Counted from the first letter of the stretch, positions 31,539 through 43,459 are shown. The stretch: DNA of 64,000 nt from Candidatus Pantoea bituminis (GCF_018842675.1 NZ_JAGTWO010000004.1:186001-250000), one strand, 5' to 3'. Numbers and translations: made by a program. Notes: generated by a model not told the origin, from the letters alone.

Positions 31539-32821
31539 ATGACCAAACCGTCCCTGAAGTCGATTATCAATTTGCGCCTGCCCGGGCGTGATGGAGAGTG
31601 GCAGATCGATATTGCTGAAGGCAAGATCGCCGCTATTCATCAGCAGTCGCAGCACACCGAGCAGATGAATGCGGTGCTGGATGCAGAAGGCGGATTAGCC
31701 AGTGCGCCATTTATTGAGCCGCATATTCACCTCGATACCACGCAAACGGCGGGCGAACCGGCGTGGAATCAATCCGGCACGCTGTTTGAAGGCATTGAGC
31801 GCTGGGCTGAGCGCAAAGCGTTGCTCAGCCATGAAGATGTAAAGCAGCGCGCGATGCAAACGCTGAAGTGGCAAATCGCGAATGGCATTCAGTTTGTGCG
31901 TACCCACGTAGATGTTTCTGATCCCACCTTGACCGCGCTGAAAGCCATGCTGGCGTTGAAAGCGGACATGGCGCCGTGGATTGATATCCAGATTGTGGCG
32001 TTTCCACAGGAGGGATTCTCTCTTATCCCAATGGTGAAGCGTTGCTGGAAGAGGCGATGCGCATGGGCGCGGATGTGGTCGGCGCGATCCCCCATTATGA
32101 ATTTACCCGCGAATATGGCGTGGAGTCGCTGCATAAGGCATTTGCCCTTGCTAATCGTTACGACAAGCTGGTGGATGTGCACTGCGATGAGATTGATGAT
32201 GAGCAGTCGCGCTTTGTTGAAACCGTGGCGGCGCTGGCACATCGAGATGGCATGTGCGCGCGCGTAACCGCCAGTCATACCACGGCAATGCACTCTTATA
32301 ACGGCGCTTATGCTTCACGCTTGTTTCGTTTGCTCAGCCTTTCAGGCATTAACTTTGTGGCAAATCCGCTGGTGAATATTCATCTGCAAGGACGCTTCGA
32401 CACCTATCCCAAAAGACGCGGTATTACGCGGGTAAAAGAGCTGCTGGAAGCGGATATTAATGTCTGCTTTGGCCATGATGATGTGTTTGATCCCTGGTAT
32501 CCGCTTGGCACCGCCAACATGCTGCAGGTGCTGCACATGGGTCTGCATGTTTGTCAGCTAATGGGATATGAACAGATTGATGCAGGACTGAAGCTGATTA
32601 CTCACAACAGCGCAAAGACCATGAATCTCAGCGGTTACGGTCTTGAGGTCGGTAATGATGCCAACCTGATTATTCTACCGGCAGAGAACGGTTTTGATGC
32701 GGTAAGGCGGCAGGTTCCCGTACGCTATTCGATTCGTGGTGGCGCACTGATTGCGGCGACCCAACCGGCGCAGAGCGAGATTTATTTACGGGAAGCAGAG
32801 CGGGTAGATTTTAAACGCTGA
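31539..32821 (+). CDS. codA: Cytosine deaminase (frame broken by a 1-nt deletion)
   Basis: CodA deaminates cytosine to uracil for pyrimidine salvage. It is an amidohydrolase with metal ligands in [27 protein letters not shown] and [17 protein letters not shown] at 31539 gives [16 protein letters not shown], matching the E. coli start region. The frame breaks at GGG 32012-32014; one more G gives [24 protein letters not shown]. Restored length is 427 residues, equal to E. coli. The usual partner codB (cytosine permease) is not beside it; it lies alone, divergent from nirB and convergent with tsgA. Confidence 0.95.
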
Positions 32822-32828
32822 ACGAGGC

Positions 32829-32852
32829 AGGGCGGCGCCGTAACGCCGCCCT
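32829..32852. terminator. Hairpin between codA and tsgA
   Basis: AGGGCGGC and GCCGCCCT form an 8-bp stem with an 8-base loop. It lies in the 37-base gap between the convergent stop codons. There is no U tract, so it may only assist termination. Confidence 0.6.
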
Positions 32853-32858
32853 CGGGGA

Positions 32859-34037
32859 TTAATGCGTAACGTGACCATGCTGGCGATGCTTGGTAACAAA
32901 ACCCAGCAGCACACACATGACGAACACCACAGCATACAAGCCATTCGCGGTAGAGAGCGCAGTGTGTACGCCACTCTTTTCAACAATCGGACCGGTAACC
33001 ACAAAGGTCAACATGGTGCCAACGGTGCCGCAGGTCAGGATAAAGTTCACCAGCTTCGGTGAAGCGACTTTGGTTTGCAGCGAACCCAGCGTGATGATGG
33101 TGGTGTAAATTGCGCTGGAGCTGAAGCCCAGAATCATGATGATCCAACTCAACATGCTGGCGTCGTTGCTGCTGACAAACCAGTACATCAATACCGTGGC
33201 GAGGCCCGCTAATACCATCAGAATGCGTTGCAGGTCGAAGAAACGCAGCAGGAAGCTGAACACCCACATGCCAACCATGTAGGCTGTCCAGAAGTTACCG
33301 ACCAACTGACCTGCGCTGGCGATATCCATGCCCATGGTTTTGGTCGCGTATTCTGGCACCCAAGAGATAAAGCCAAGCTGGCCGAGGATGTAGCACAGCG
33401 CGGCAACGGAAAGCAGCAGCACGCCCACGCCCCATTTCTCTTTTTCTACGGTTGGGCTGTTTTCTGGTTTGCGCAGCACGGGGAATTCAATAAACATCGC
33501 CAGAACAAAAATAGCCACATAGATAACGCCGATGCAGACATAAACCCAGTACCATGGCAACTGACGCGCCAGCAGAATCCCTGCCAGCACCGGAAACAGC
33601 GTGCCTGCCATGCTGAAAAAGGAGTCGGTAAACAGCAGGCGTGAACCGCGTTGACGACCTTCGTACATATGGGTAATCAGGAAAGTACCAATCGACATGG
33701 TAATGCCGCTGACCACACCCAGCACGAACATGCATAGTGAGAAGATGCTGAGATCGCGGCTGGTCATCAGGCCAATGATGGCAAACACCATTAATATGAA
33801 GCCGAAAATCAACTGGCGCTTCAGCGGGATAATAACCATCAACCAGGCGTTAAGAAAAACTGCCGCCAGGATGCCGGTATTAAGGAAGGTAAACGTATTA
33901 CTCATGCTAGAAATAGGGATCTGGAAATCTTTCGCAATATCACCCATTACCATGCCGGTGACGATCACCAGCGCGCCGGTAAGCGCATACGAAAAGAAGC
34001 TGATCCAGGTAAGGCCTAGTCGATTTCGGTTTGTCAT
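32859..34037 (-). CDS. tsgA: Major facilitator transporter TsgA
   Basis: TsgA is a 12-helix major facilitator protein of unknown substrate. The 392-residue protein starts [35 protein letters not shown] and shows hydrophobic segments along its length, ending in a His-rich tail ([10 protein letters not shown]). In E. coli tsgA directly neighbours nirB; here codA separates them. It is divergent from ppiA. Confidence 0.95.
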   Translation of the reverse strand: MTNRNRLGLTWISFFSYALTGALVIVTGMVMGDIAKDFQIPISSMSNTFTFLNTGILAAVFLNAWLMVIIPLKRQLIFGFILMVFAIIGLMTSRDLSIFSLCMFVLGVVSGITMSIGTFLITHMYEGRQRGSRLLFTDSFFSMAGTLFPVLAGILLARQLPWYWVYVCIGVIYVAIFVLAMFIEFPVLRKPENSPTVEKEKWGVGVLLLSVAALCYILGQLGFISWVPEYATKTMGMDIASAGQLVGNFWTAYMVGMWVFSFLLRFFDLQRILMVLAGLATVLMYWFVSSNDASMLSWIIMILGFSSSAIYTTIITLGSLQTKVASPKLVNFILTCGTVGTMLTFVVTGPIVEKSGVHTALSTANGLYAVVFVMCVLLGFVTKHRQHGHVTH

Positions 34038-34143
34038 GTTCTGAACCTGTTAAGAACCGGAAGGTCGGCAAAAGTGTCAGAAAGTGTAAACGCAACTGTG
34101 ATCTTAATAAACAACCAGTGAAAATCATGATCCATATTTCATT

Positions 34144-34169
34144 GAATGTGTGATTTTAGTCACGTAAGA
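34144..34169. promoter_or_regulatory. CRP-like site between tsgA and ppiA
   Basis: TGTGA-TTTTAG-TCACG at 34149-34164 matches the CRP consensus TGTGA-N6-TCACA at 9 of 10 positions. It lies in the divergent tsgA-ppiA spacer. E. coli ppiA is known to be CRP/CytR regulated, so this fits. Confidence 0.55.
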
Positions 34170-34298
34170 CGTTGGGTTTAACGTTTGCGCTGTTTCGTTG
34201 AGCTCAGCGTAAATTAAGGTAAAACGCTGGCTCTTGTATTACATGCTCTTTACAATCAATCACGTTTTGAGCTCGCTCTCCAAGGTAAGGAATCTTTC

Positions 34299-34871
34299 AT
34301 GTTTAAACGTACTTTGACAGCGGCAGTTGCCCTGTTAGCGCTCTCCTCAGTTTCCGCCTCGGCATTAGCCGCTAAAGGCGATACACACGTTCTGCTTACT
34401 ACTTCTGCCGGCAATATCGAACTCGAACTGAACGACCAAAAAGCGCCGGTTTCAGTGAAAAACTTTGTCGATTATGTGAACAACGGTTTTTATAACAATA
34501 CTATTTTCCACCGTGTGATCCCGAGCTTTATGGTTCAGGGTGGCGGCTTCACCACGGATATGCAGCAGAAACAGACCAATGCGCCAATCAAAAATGAAGC
34601 GGACAATGGCTTGCGTAACCTGCGTGGCACTATTTCAATGGCGCGTACGGCTGATAAAGACAGCGCCACCAGCCAGTTCTTCCTGAACGTGGCAGATAAC
34701 GCCTTCCTCGATCACGGCCAGCGTGATTTTGGTTATGCGGTATTTGGTAAAATTGTGAAAGGCATTGAAGTGGCCGATAAAATTTCTCAGGTGCCAACGA
34801 AAGATGTAGGCCCATACCAGAATGTACCGTCAAAACCGGTAGTTATCATTTCCGCGAAAGTCCTGCCTTAA
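34299..34871 (+). CDS. ppiA: Periplasmic peptidyl-prolyl isomerase PpiA (cyclophilin A)
   Basis: PpiA is a periplasmic cyclophilin. The 190-residue protein begins with a signal peptide ([24 protein letters not shown], then AKGDTHV). The cyclophilin core is complete, including [15 protein letters not shown] and the [10 protein letters not shown] stretch. AAGG precedes the ATG. The length equals E. coli PpiA. Confidence 0.97.
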   Translation: MFKRTLTAAVALLALSSVSASALAAKGDTHVLLTTSAGNIELELNDQKAPVSVKNFVDYVNNGFYNNTIFHRVIPSFMVQGGGFTTDMQQKQTNAPIKNEADNGLRNLRGTISMARTADKDSATSQFFLNVADNAFLDHGQRDFGYAVFGKIVKGIEVADKISQVPTKDVGPYQNVPSKPVVIISAKVLP

Positions 34872-34969
34872 CGCACTTATATCGCCATCTCCCGATGGCG
34901 AACCCTATCCGCCTCCGGCAAAGGAAAATTTTGCTCTTATACTTAGGGCAAATCCCAGCAGGAGGCGAC

Positions 34970-35140
34970 ATGGCACATAAACTCACAGACAAACAAAAAT
35001 CTGCGCTCTGGCAACAGCGGCGTGCTGCCAGCTATCAGGCGAGCTGTCGGCTGGAAGGCTTCACGTTAAATGAGCTGGCTTTGAAAGGTGAAGATGCTCA
35101 GGCGCGACTAGAATCGTTGAGGAGGCAATATGGCCAATAA
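34970..35140 (+). CDS. yhfG: Fic antitoxin-like protein YhfG
   Basis: This 56-residue protein starts at ATG 34970, just after AGGAGG; a longer upstream frame is not supported. It carries SCRLEG (residues 25-30), matching the inhibitory helix motif (S/T)xxxE(G/N) of class I Fic antitoxins, in which Glu29 would block ATP gamma-phosphate positioning in Fic. It overlaps fic by 11 bases, typical of a toxin-antitoxin pair. Confidence 0.9.
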   Translation: MAHKLTDKQKSALWQQRRAASYQASCRLEGFTLNELALKGEDAQARLESLRRQYGQ

Positions 35141-35723
35141 TATTGCTGCCGCCCGCGATCCTTATCTGTGGCATAACGATGATGTGCTGAAAAATCGTCT
35201 TGATATTCACGATGCCGCTCAGCTACGCAAAGCGGAGTTAAGCTTCAGCGCAGCGCGGCTTGCTACGTTAGAGCTCAGCACCTATACGCTGGGTTTGCCC
35301 TATCTTTGTTATATTCACCGCACCCTCTTCCAGGATGTGTACAGCTGGGCAGGCGAGCTACGTACTATCGATATCTGGCGCGGCGATACGCCATTTTGCC
35401 ATTTCGAATATATCGAAAAAGAGGGGAATACCCTCATGAGCGCATTGGAGGAGGAGAATGGTTTAGCCGATCTTTCCCCAGAAGCGTTTGTGCAGCGTAT
35501 GGCGCATTATTATTGCGAGATCAATGTGCTGCATCCTTTCCGTGAGGGAAATGGCCGCGCGCAACGCATCTTCTTCGAACAGTTAGCGCTGCATGCAGGT
35601 TATTTGCTGGAGTGGGGAAAAATCGAGTCTGAAGCATGGAACGCTGCAAATCAGGCGGGTGCTTCCGGCGACCTCAAGCCGCTTGAGAAGGTCTTTACGA
35701 AAGTGGTGAGTGAGATAGCGTAA
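35130..35723 (+). CDS. fic: Fic-domain AMPylase-like protein
   Basis: The 197-residue protein holds the complete Fic motif HPFREGNGRAQR at 135-146, with catalytic His135 and the anion-binding GNGR. Fic enzymes transfer AMP or related groups to target proteins. The inhibitory glutamate is not in this protein but in the partner YhfG, placing the pair in class I. ATG at 35130 has GGAGG 5-6 bases upstream, inside the yhfG end. Targets are unknown here. Confidence 0.95.
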   Translation: MANNIAAARDPYLWHNDDVLKNRLDIHDAAQLRKAELSFSAARLATLELSTYTLGLPYLCYIHRTLFQDVYSWAGELRTIDIWRGDTPFCHFEYIEKEGNTLMSALEEENGLADLSPEAFVQRMAHYYCEINVLHPFREGNGRAQRIFFEQLALHAGYLLEWGKIESEAWNAANQAGASGDLKPLEKVFTKVVSEIA

Positions 35724-35765
35724 CAGCTGTAGAATGGCGGCGCTTTTAACCACTCAGGATTGGTC

Positions 35766-36341
35766 ATGCTGCTGCTCATCGACAACTACGACTCTTTCAC
35801 CTGGAATCTCTACCAATACTTTTGCGAACTCGGCGCAGAAGTCAGCGTGGTGCGCAATGACGCCATCACGCTGGAAGAGATAGAGGCGCTGCCTTTGACG
35901 CATCTGGTGATTTCGCCCGGCCCTTGTACACCGGATGAATCGGGGATTTCGCTGGCGGCGATTCGCCATTTTGCCGGACGTATACCGATACTGGGCGTCT
36001 GTCTGGGTCATCAGGCTATCGCGCAAGCATATGGAGCCAAAGTGGTGCGCGCGCGTCAGGTGATGCACGGGAAAACCTCTGCCATTCAACACACCAGCTG
36101 CGGCGTGTTCCGCCATCTGAATAATCCCCTTACCGTAACGCGTTATCACTCTTTGATCGTCCAGCGTGATACGTTGCCAGACGAATTTGAGATTACCGCC
36201 TGGAGCCTGCGCGATGGGCAACCCGATGAAATTATGGGGTTCCGCCACAAAACCCTGGCACTGGAAGGCGTACAGTTCCATCCAGAAAGCATTCTTAGCG
36301 AACAAGGGCATCAACTGCTGCGCAATTTTCTTGATCAGTAA
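35766..36341 (+). CDS. pabA: Aminodeoxychorismate synthase glutaminase subunit PabA
   Basis: PabA releases ammonia from glutamine for PabB in folate synthesis. The 191-residue class I amidotransferase shows the catalytic Cys in [15 protein letters not shown] and the His/Glu pair in [16 protein letters not shown] at 35766 ([19 protein letters not shown]) is chosen over an upstream TTG. It lies between fic and argD. Confidence 0.96.
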   Translation: MLLLIDNYDSFTWNLYQYFCELGAEVSVVRNDAITLEEIEALPLTHLVISPGPCTPDESGISLAAIRHFAGRIPILGVCLGHQAIAQAYGAKVVRARQVMHGKTSAIQHTSCGVFRHLNNPLTVTRYHSLIVQRDTLPDEFEITAWSLRDGQPDEIMGFRHKTLALEGVQFHPESILSEQGHQLLRNFLDQ

Positions 36342-36384
36342 AACACTGTTTGCCTTTGAATGATTTTTTATGCATATTTTGTGA

Positions 36385-37649
<1,265 letters not shown>

Positions 37650-37664
37650 CGCCTTTTCCGTGAA

Positions 37665-39740
37665 TTAGCTTTTCCGCAAATGCCTCACCAGCCAGCGACC
37701 GTGTTGCGGGCGCTGGCTCCAGGCCAGGGACGAGATGGTATGCATCACGCTCAGATGGGCCTGAATGCGTTTAACATGCTGCTCTAACACCGTAATCGGG
37801 CCTTCGTTGATGTTCTCTGCGGCTTCCAGCACGTTGGTCTGAGAACTGTTCCCGTCATACTCCAGCCGCTGCTGACAACGCTGCAAGGCAATTTCACACG
37901 ACTGCAAATAGCTCTCCGCCAGTGAAGGGGGCAACATGGTATGTTCACGCGCCAGAATGGTCATGGCGTTAATGTGTTCAACGATGAACTGACTGTGTGT
38001 CACCCACATGCGCATATCTTTTAAATATTGCGAATTAAAACCCGGCTCCTGCATCGCCTGATTGAGCGAGTTGAACAAGGCGTTATGTGCCTGATTAACC
38101 AGCACCCGCTGATAAGCCAGTTTTTCAGCCGATTGTTCAGGCCCCAGCAACATGCGCAGCGCATCCTGGTAAGTTTCCAGCGCATCATGCGCATTTTGAC
38201 GCAATAAACCGCTCTGCCATTGTGGCCACAGCCACACCATACCGCCAAAGGCGATCAGGCAGCCCATTATGGTATCCATCAGGCGCGGCAGCAGAAATTG
38301 CGCGCCATTCAGTGACAGCAACTGCAACGAATAAACCGCTGTGACGGTAAAACCAATTGTTGCCCAGCCATAAAACTGGCGAGTGAAGACATAACTGATA
38401 AAAGTAATGGCCAGCATGATCAACAGCACCAGCGATTCCGGGACGGCGAAGCGCAGCGTGGCGGCCGCAATCACCAATCCAGCAAAAGTACCCAGCGCAC
38501 GGTGCTGAATACGAACCCGCGTGGCGCTGTAACTGTTCTGGCTGACGAACATAATAGTCATCAAAATCCAGTAGGGTTTGGGGATATTGAAAAACATCGC
38601 CAACGCGCTGCCAAACATCAGCATCACAGAAAAACGTCCGGCGGTGCGCAGTGCGGCGGATCTGAATCTTAGATAGCTACGCAACGCAGACAGAAGTGGA
38701 AGGCGACGTTGACGATCGGCCATTAAGTCACGTTGATAGAGCGGCTTTTGCGTACGTAACACGCGGGCGATGCGGTTGAAATGGTAAAGGCAAAAATTGC
38801 CGACCGGGTTATCGGGATGCTGGCGCGTAATTTTTTCCAGTGCGCCCAGTTGCTTATCCATTGAGAAACGATCGGGAAGCTGGTGATAAAGGATGTTGTC
38901 AGCTAAGACGCGCAGCCGTGCAGAAATGGTTTTAGCGTTCCAGCGGATCACCGCTTCGGCATGGCTTTGCTCAACCAGCTTTTGCACTTCTTCCGGCTGA
39001 TGCAGACTGACCGAAATATGCTCTTGTAAATCCAACGCAACCTGAAAAGCCCGCTTCAGGCGTTTATGGGTTTCATCACCGTTGGCAGACAGCATATGCA
39101 TCTGCTGATAGCAGATATTAATCAAATCCACCGCTTTTTGCTGACGCGCCAGCAGAGGTGGCAGCGCCTTTTCAGGATCGGTGAGTTGTGTCAGCAGGGT
39201 GTATTTCGCGTCGCAATAATTTGCCAGCTCGCGATAGACCAGACTCAGGCTTTCACGCATTGGTTGCTCTTTCCACAACCAAAACCAGAACCAGTTAAAC
39301 AGGCCATACCACAGCGTACCGCCAATGTAGAGCAGCGGCGGAACCCAGATAGGCATGTGACCCATCAGGCTTAAGGTGAAGATTGAGGCGATCAGCGCGC
39401 CGGGCAGTAAACGCCCGTGAAGTGGACTGATCTCACCCGTTACACCCAGCAAAAGCGGCACGACAAACAGAATCGCGGGCAGGGGAATGCCTTTCAGCGT
39501 AAGCCACTGAATAAGAAAGCTGCCAAGTGCAAACAGTCCGCCGCCAACAATCAGGCGTTTGAAGAAGCGTTTGTGGGGCGTGTCAAGGCCAGCAATATTG
39601 CAGCAAGCGGGAACCAGTGAGAACAGCAGACCTTTTTGCAGATCGCCAAACAGCCAGCCGAGCGCAACGGGCACGCAAAGGACCAGCGTTTGCCGCAGGG
39701 CATAATTGATCTCAGGATGATAAATGATTCGACGCCACAT
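37665..39740 (-). CDS. yhfK: Inner-membrane protein YhfK (FUSC/YccS family)
   Basis: The 691-residue protein has two clusters of membrane segments (about residues 15-160 and 370-500) separated and followed by soluble parts, the layout of YccS/YhfK and aromatic-acid-exporter-like FUSC proteins. Function is not established. It lies downstream of crp on the same strand and converges with argD, as in E. coli. Confidence 0.92.
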   Translation of the reverse strand: MWRRIIYHPEINYALRQTLVLCVPVALGWLFGDLQKGLLFSLVPACCNIAGLDTPHKRFFKRLIVGGGLFALGSFLIQWLTLKGIPLPAILFVVPLLLGVTGEISPLHGRLLPGALIASIFTLSLMGHMPIWVPPLLYIGGTLWYGLFNWFWFWLWKEQPMRESLSLVYRELANYCDAKYTLLTQLTDPEKALPPLLARQQKAVDLINICYQQMHMLSANGDETHKRLKRAFQVALDLQEHISVSLHQPEEVQKLVEQSHAEAVIRWNAKTISARLRVLADNILYHQLPDRFSMDKQLGALEKITRQHPDNPVGNFCLYHFNRIARVLRTQKPLYQRDLMADRQRRLPLLSALRSYLRFRSAALRTAGRFSVMLMFGSALAMFFNIPKPYWILMTIMFVSQNSYSATRVRIQHRALGTFAGLVIAAATLRFAVPESLVLLIMLAITFISYVFTRQFYGWATIGFTVTAVYSLQLLSLNGAQFLLPRLMDTIMGCLIAFGGMVWLWPQWQSGLLRQNAHDALETYQDALRMLLGPEQSAEKLAYQRVLVNQAHNALFNSLNQAMQEPGFNSQYLKDMRMWVTHSQFIVEHINAMTILAREHTMLPPSLAESYLQSCEIALQRCQQRLEYDGNSSQTNVLEAAENINEGPITVLEQHVKRIQAHLSVMHTISSLAWSQRPQHGRWLVRHLRKS

Positions 39741-39797
39741 CAGCTCAGCGCAAATAATAACGGCGTGATGTTGCCATCACGCCGGGAGTGACAGGAA

Positions 39798-40430
39798 TTA
39801 GCGGGTGCCGTAAACGACGATGGTTTTGCCGTGTGCTGAGATCAGGTTCTGATCCTCCAGCATCTTCAAAATACGGCCCACGGTTTCACGTGAACAACCA
39901 ACAATTTGGCCAATTTCCTGACGAGTAATTTTAATTTGCATGCCGTCGGGATGCGTCATGGCGTCTGGCTGTTTGGCCAGATTAAGCAGTGTTTGTGCAA
40001 TGCGTCCAGTCACGTCGAGGAAAGCGAGGTTACCCACTTTTTCTGACGTTACCTGTAAGCGACGCGCCATCTGCGACGACAGTCGCATCAAAATATCCGG
40101 GTTTACCTGAATCAACTGACGGAATTTCTTGTAAGAAATTTCCGCCACTTCGCACGCGGTTTTCGCACGTACCCAAGCGCTGCGTTCCTGACCTTCTTCA
40201 AACAGGCCAAGCTCGCCGATAAAATCGCCTTGATTCAGATAGGAGAGAATCATCTCTTTGCCTTCTTCATCTTTGATCAGAACCGCAACGGAACCTTTCA
40301 CGATGTAGTAAAGCGTTTCAGCTTTTTCACCTTGGTGAATCAGCGTACTTTTGGATGGATATTTGTGAATATGGCAATGGGACAGGAACCATTCGAGTGT
40401 AGGGTCTGTTTGCGGTTTGCCGAGAACCAT
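39798..40430 (-). CDS. crp: cAMP receptor protein (catabolite activator)
   Basis: CRP is the global cAMP-dependent regulator. The 210-residue product has the cyclic-nucleotide pocket ([27 protein letters not shown]), the dimer helix ([26 protein letters not shown]), and the helix-turn-helix [24 protein letters not shown]. It is almost the E. coli sequence as I recall it. Confidence 0.99.
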   Translation of the reverse strand: MVLGKPQTDPTLEWFLSHCHIHKYPSKSTLIHQGEKAETLYYIVKGSVAVLIKDEEGKEMILSYLNQGDFIGELGLFEEGQERSAWVRAKTACEVAEISYKKFRQLIQVNPDILMRLSSQMARRLQVTSEKVGNLAFLDVTGRIAQTLLNLAKQPDAMTHPDGMQIKITRQEIGQIVGCSRETVGRILKMLEDQNLISAHGKTIVVYGTR

Positions 40431-40732
40431 TCGCTATTATCCTCTGTTGTAATCGTGCCCAAAATACAGGGGACAGTTTCCCTGTCAGGCGATGAAAGCG
40501 TAAAGCATTTTCCATTTTGGAAATTATTCGGGCTGCATTTGGCGCAGTGCGCTTAATTCTTCCCGGCTCCGTCATCGAGTGACGAAAAATATTTTCAGCT
40601 CTGTTTGTAGCACAGCTTTTGCCGACTGTCTTGTGTTGTCTCGCTTCAGCAAAGTGCGGATTTCTCTGGATTGCTGTTTACCAGGTGAAAGCGTACTCTG
40701 GCGGCAAATCAGCATATTCTGGGAGCTAAATC
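40431..40732. promoter_or_regulatory. 302-base divergent crp-yhfA promoter region
   Basis: No gene is visible. The minus-strand stretch around 40600-40650 (AAAGCTGTGCTACAAACAG) resembles the -10 and start region of E. coli crp (AAAGCTATGCTAAAACAG, from memory), which suggests a -10 near 40609-40614 and a leader of about 170 bases. GGGAG before the yhfA ATG serves the other direction. I did not find a clean CRP box by eye. Confidence 0.4.
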
Positions 40733-41137
40733 ATGCAGGCAAGAGTGAAATGGGTTGAAGGTCTAACGTTTCTTGGCGAATCCTCTTCTGGTCATCAGGT
40801 TTTGATGGACGGCAACGCCGGCGATAAAGCCCCTAGCCCAATGGAAATGGTGTTGATGGCAGCGGGCGGTTGCAGCGCGATTGATGTAGTCACCATTTTG
40901 CAGAAAGGCCGCAATGATGTAGTGGATTGCGAGGTGAAGCTGACGTCCGAACGTCGCGAAGAAGCGCCGCGTATTTTTACGCATATTAATTTGCACTTTA
41001 TTGTCAGCGGCAAAGCGCTGGCTGACAAAGCGGTTGCACGTGCTGTCGATCTTTCGGCTGAGAAGTATTGCTCAGTCGCGATCATGTTGGGTAAAGGGGT
41101 AGAAATGACCCACAGCTATGAAGTGAAAGAACGGTAA
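40733..41137 (+). CDS. yhfA: OsmC/Ohr-family protein YhfA
   Basis: The 134-residue protein matches E. coli YhfA and the OsmC fold: PSPMEMVLMAAGGCSAIDVVTILQKGR with one conserved cysteine at the helix start and a second cysteine in SAEKYCSVAIML. OsmC relatives reduce organic peroxides; YhfA's own substrate is not established. It is divergent from crp. Confidence 0.92.
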   Translation: MQARVKWVEGLTFLGESSSGHQVLMDGNAGDKAPSPMEMVLMAAGGCSAIDVVTILQKGRNDVVDCEVKLTSERREEAPRIFTHINLHFIVSGKALADKAVARAVDLSAEKYCSVAIMLGKGVEMTHSYEVKER

Positions 41138-41143
41138 TTGCTG

Positions 41144-41162
41144 GAGGCCGACTCTCGGCCTC
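41144..41162 (+). terminator. Hairpin after yhfA
   Basis: GAGGCCGA and TCGGCCTC form a perfect 8-bp stem with a 3-base loop, 7 bases after the yhfA stop. The tail (TCTATTCATCATTTTT) is only moderately T-rich. Confidence 0.65.
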
Positions 41163-41291
41163 TCTATTCATCATTTTTCAAATTGCTGGTGCGTTGACTG
41201 CCCGCATTCACCGGTATCATCTACTTTAATCAGCTCATCAGGATTGATTCGTTGCCATCTCCCTGCGATTCGAATTATTTAGGGTAGATAT

Positions 41292-42161
41292 TTATTCAAT
41301 CCGCTTACCTTCCATTAATCGTTTTACCAATGGCCCCATAATCAATTCCATCGCTAATCCCATCTTGCCGCCCGGCACCACCAGCGTATTAATGTGCGAA
41401 ATGAACGATCCCTGTAGCATCGCCAGCAGATAAGGAAAATCGATATCTTCCAACGCCTGAAAATGGATCACCACAAAGCTCTCATCCAGCGACGGAATGG
41501 TGCGTGCGGCAAACGGGTTTGACGTGTCTACGGTAGGAACGCGCTGGAAGTTGATATGCGTGCGGGAAAACTGTGGGGTAATGAAATTGATGTAATCCTC
41601 CATTGAACGCACCACTGAATCCATCACCGCTTCACGTGAATGCCCACGTTCGCTGGTATCACGCACCAGCTTCTGAATCCATTCCAGATTCACAATCGGC
41701 ACTACGCCAACCAGTAAATCGACGTTTTCAGCCACATTGTGTTGCGCTGTCATCACGCCGCCGTGCAGGCCTTCGTAAAATAAAATATCCGTATTCGACG
41801 GCAGCGGCTGCCAGGGTGTAAACGTGCCGGGCACTTGATTCCACGGCACCGCTTCATCATAGGTATGCAGATATTTGCGCGACTCACCCTGACCACTTTT
41901 ACCGTATTCGATAAAAGAGTGTTCTAGCAGGCCGAAGTCATTGGCTTCGGGACCGAAATAGCTGACATGACGTCCAAGATCGCGCGCTTTGCGGATCGCC
42001 ATGTCCATTTCCGGGCGGGTAAAGCGGTGAAAACTGTCGCCTTCAAGCTCTGCCGCGTGCAGATCCAGCTGCTGAAAAATCTTACGAAAGGCGAGGCTGG
42101 TGGTGGTGGTTCCGGCTCCGCTGGAGCCGGTCACCGCGATAATTGGATGCCGAGCAGACAT
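41292..42161 (-). CDS. prkB: Phosphoribulokinase-like protein PrkB
   Basis: The 289-residue protein belongs to the phosphoribulokinase/uridine kinase family, with the P-loop GSSGAGTTTTS (residues 12-22). E. coli PrkB has the same length. The physiological substrate is unknown, since a Calvin cycle is absent. ATG at 42161 (MSARHPIIAVTGSSGAG) with GGGAG upstream is chosen over earlier codons. It is followed upstream by yheU and yheT on the same strand. Confidence 0.93.
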   Translation of the reverse strand: MSARHPIIAVTGSSGAGTTTTSLAFRKIFQQLDLHAAELEGDSFHRFTRPEMDMAIRKARDLGRHVSYFGPEANDFGLLEHSFIEYGKSGQGESRKYLHTYDEAVPWNQVPGTFTPWQPLPSNTDILFYEGLHGGVMTAQHNVAENVDLLVGVVPIVNLEWIQKLVRDTSERGHSREAVMDSVVRSMEDYINFITPQFSRTHINFQRVPTVDTSNPFAARTIPSLDESFVVIHFQALEDIDFPYLLAMLQGSFISHINTLVVPGGKMGLAMELIMGPLVKRLMEGKRIE

Positions 42162-42221
42162 AAAAAACTCCCTGTGAGGTCGGGCGAAGAGCATTGTTAG
42201 CATGAATTTCTCGTTAGCGCA

Positions 42222-42440
42222 TTAGCTGCGAAATTCATTGCGCGGCATGATATTTACCGTTTCATGCAGTTCAGACCACACCAGCACAACATCGCCACGC
42301 TCAAGCTGGCGGCGCACATCAGCAACTTTGTCTTCCAGACTGCGCTCATGCTCGCCGTAGTCGGTACCTTCTCGCAGGACAAAGGTTTCAATCAGATTTT
42401 CGAGTGTTTCGGGCGAAACATCTTGCCAGGGAATAATCAC
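42222..42440 (-). CDS. yheU: UPF0270 protein YheU
   Basis: This 72-residue protein ([29 protein letters not shown]...) matches the conserved YheU family of unknown function. It overlaps the yheT stop by 4 bases, so it is co-translated with yheT. Confidence 0.93.
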   Translation of the reverse strand: MIIPWQDVSPETLENLIETFVLREGTDYGEHERSLEDKVADVRRQLERGDVVLVWSELHETVNIMPRNEFRS

Positions 42441-43459
42441 GGGTTAGCAATCCAAAAAGGGGAAATCCATTGCGGCACGCGCTGTTCCAGCCACAGTTGC
42501 GGTTGACGCAGCGTACCACCGACAAAACCAACATGGCCGCCATGTGACGTCAGCTGATAAGTAATAGTGGCAGATAATTGTTCTTTGCGCGGTATCACTT
42601 CATCGCTCATAAACGGATCGTCTTTGGCATGAATGATCAGCAGCGGTTTACGCACCGCCTTTAATAAAGGCAAAGCACTGGCACGACGATAATAGTCGCT
42701 GGCATCCGTAAAGCCGTGGGCGCGTGCGGTGATTGCATCATCAAAATCACGTAAACGGCGCAACGCCTTCAATTGAGTTAAATCCACCGGCAGCGTTTCC
42801 GGCCAGGCAAGCAGCTTGCGTTCAGCGTTTTTCTTGAGTTGAGCGAGCAGGTAATATTGATAGAAGCGTGACAAACCTCGCTCCAGCCGGAGGCTACAGG
42901 GCTCAAGCATCAGTGGGGCCGAAACAATTACGCCTGCATCCAGTGCGGCCTCGTTGCCTTGTTGACCCAGCAGACAGCCCAGCATATTACCGCCAAGCGA
43001 GAAACCGACCGCCACGGTGGGAACATGGCCCCAGCGCGCGCGTAACCAGTGCAGGAAAAAGCTGGCGTCGCCGGTTTCACCGGAGTGATAAATACGGTTC
43101 AGGCGATTTGGCTCGCCACTGCAACCGCGAAAATGCATGACCACCGCCAGCCAACCGCGCGCCTGACACATCTGCATCAAACCATGTACATAAGGGCTGG
43201 TAAAACTCCCCTCAAGGCCATGAAACAGAACCACGCGCGGCTTGTGCTGCGCTTGCTGCGGATCTTCACTCCACGCCAGATCAACAAAATCGCCATCCGG
43301 CAGATCGAGCCGCTGCCAGTGTGGCTGCAACGTTACATGGCGTCTGAGCAGGCGCGGCAGCACGGTTTGCAGATGCGGGTTGCGTAAGCCCGCGGGTGCG
43401 TTAAAACGTTCATCTGCACTGCCAGTAAATTTCATGTCGTAAAGGCTTGTCTGTTCCAT
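42437..43459 (-). CDS. yheT: Alpha/beta hydrolase YheT
   Basis: The 340-residue protein is an AB-hydrolase_4 family member: [10 protein letters not shown] places the nucleophile at Ser154, IHAKDDPFM holds the acid, and [11 protein letters not shown] the histidine. A FHGLEGS oxyanion loop is visible. E. coli YheT has 340 residues. In E. coli the next gene is yheS; here an accessory block of about 5.5 kb lies between. Confidence 0.94.
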   Translation of the reverse strand: MEQTSLYDMKFTGSADERFNAPAGLRNPHLQTVLPRLLRRHVTLQPHWQRLDLPDGDFVDLAWSEDPQQAQHKPRVVLFHGLEGSFTSPYVHGLMQMCQARGWLAVVMHFRGCSGEPNRLNRIYHSGETGDASFFLHWLRARWGHVPTVAVGFSLGGNMLGCLLGQQGNEAALDAGVIVSAPLMLEPCSLRLERGLSRFYQYYLLAQLKKNAERKLLAWPETLPVDLTQLKALRRLRDFDDAITARAHGFTDASDYYRRASALPLLKAVRKPLLIIHAKDDPFMSDEVIPRKEQLSATITYQLTSHGGHVGFVGGTLRQPQLWLEQRVPQWISPFWIANP

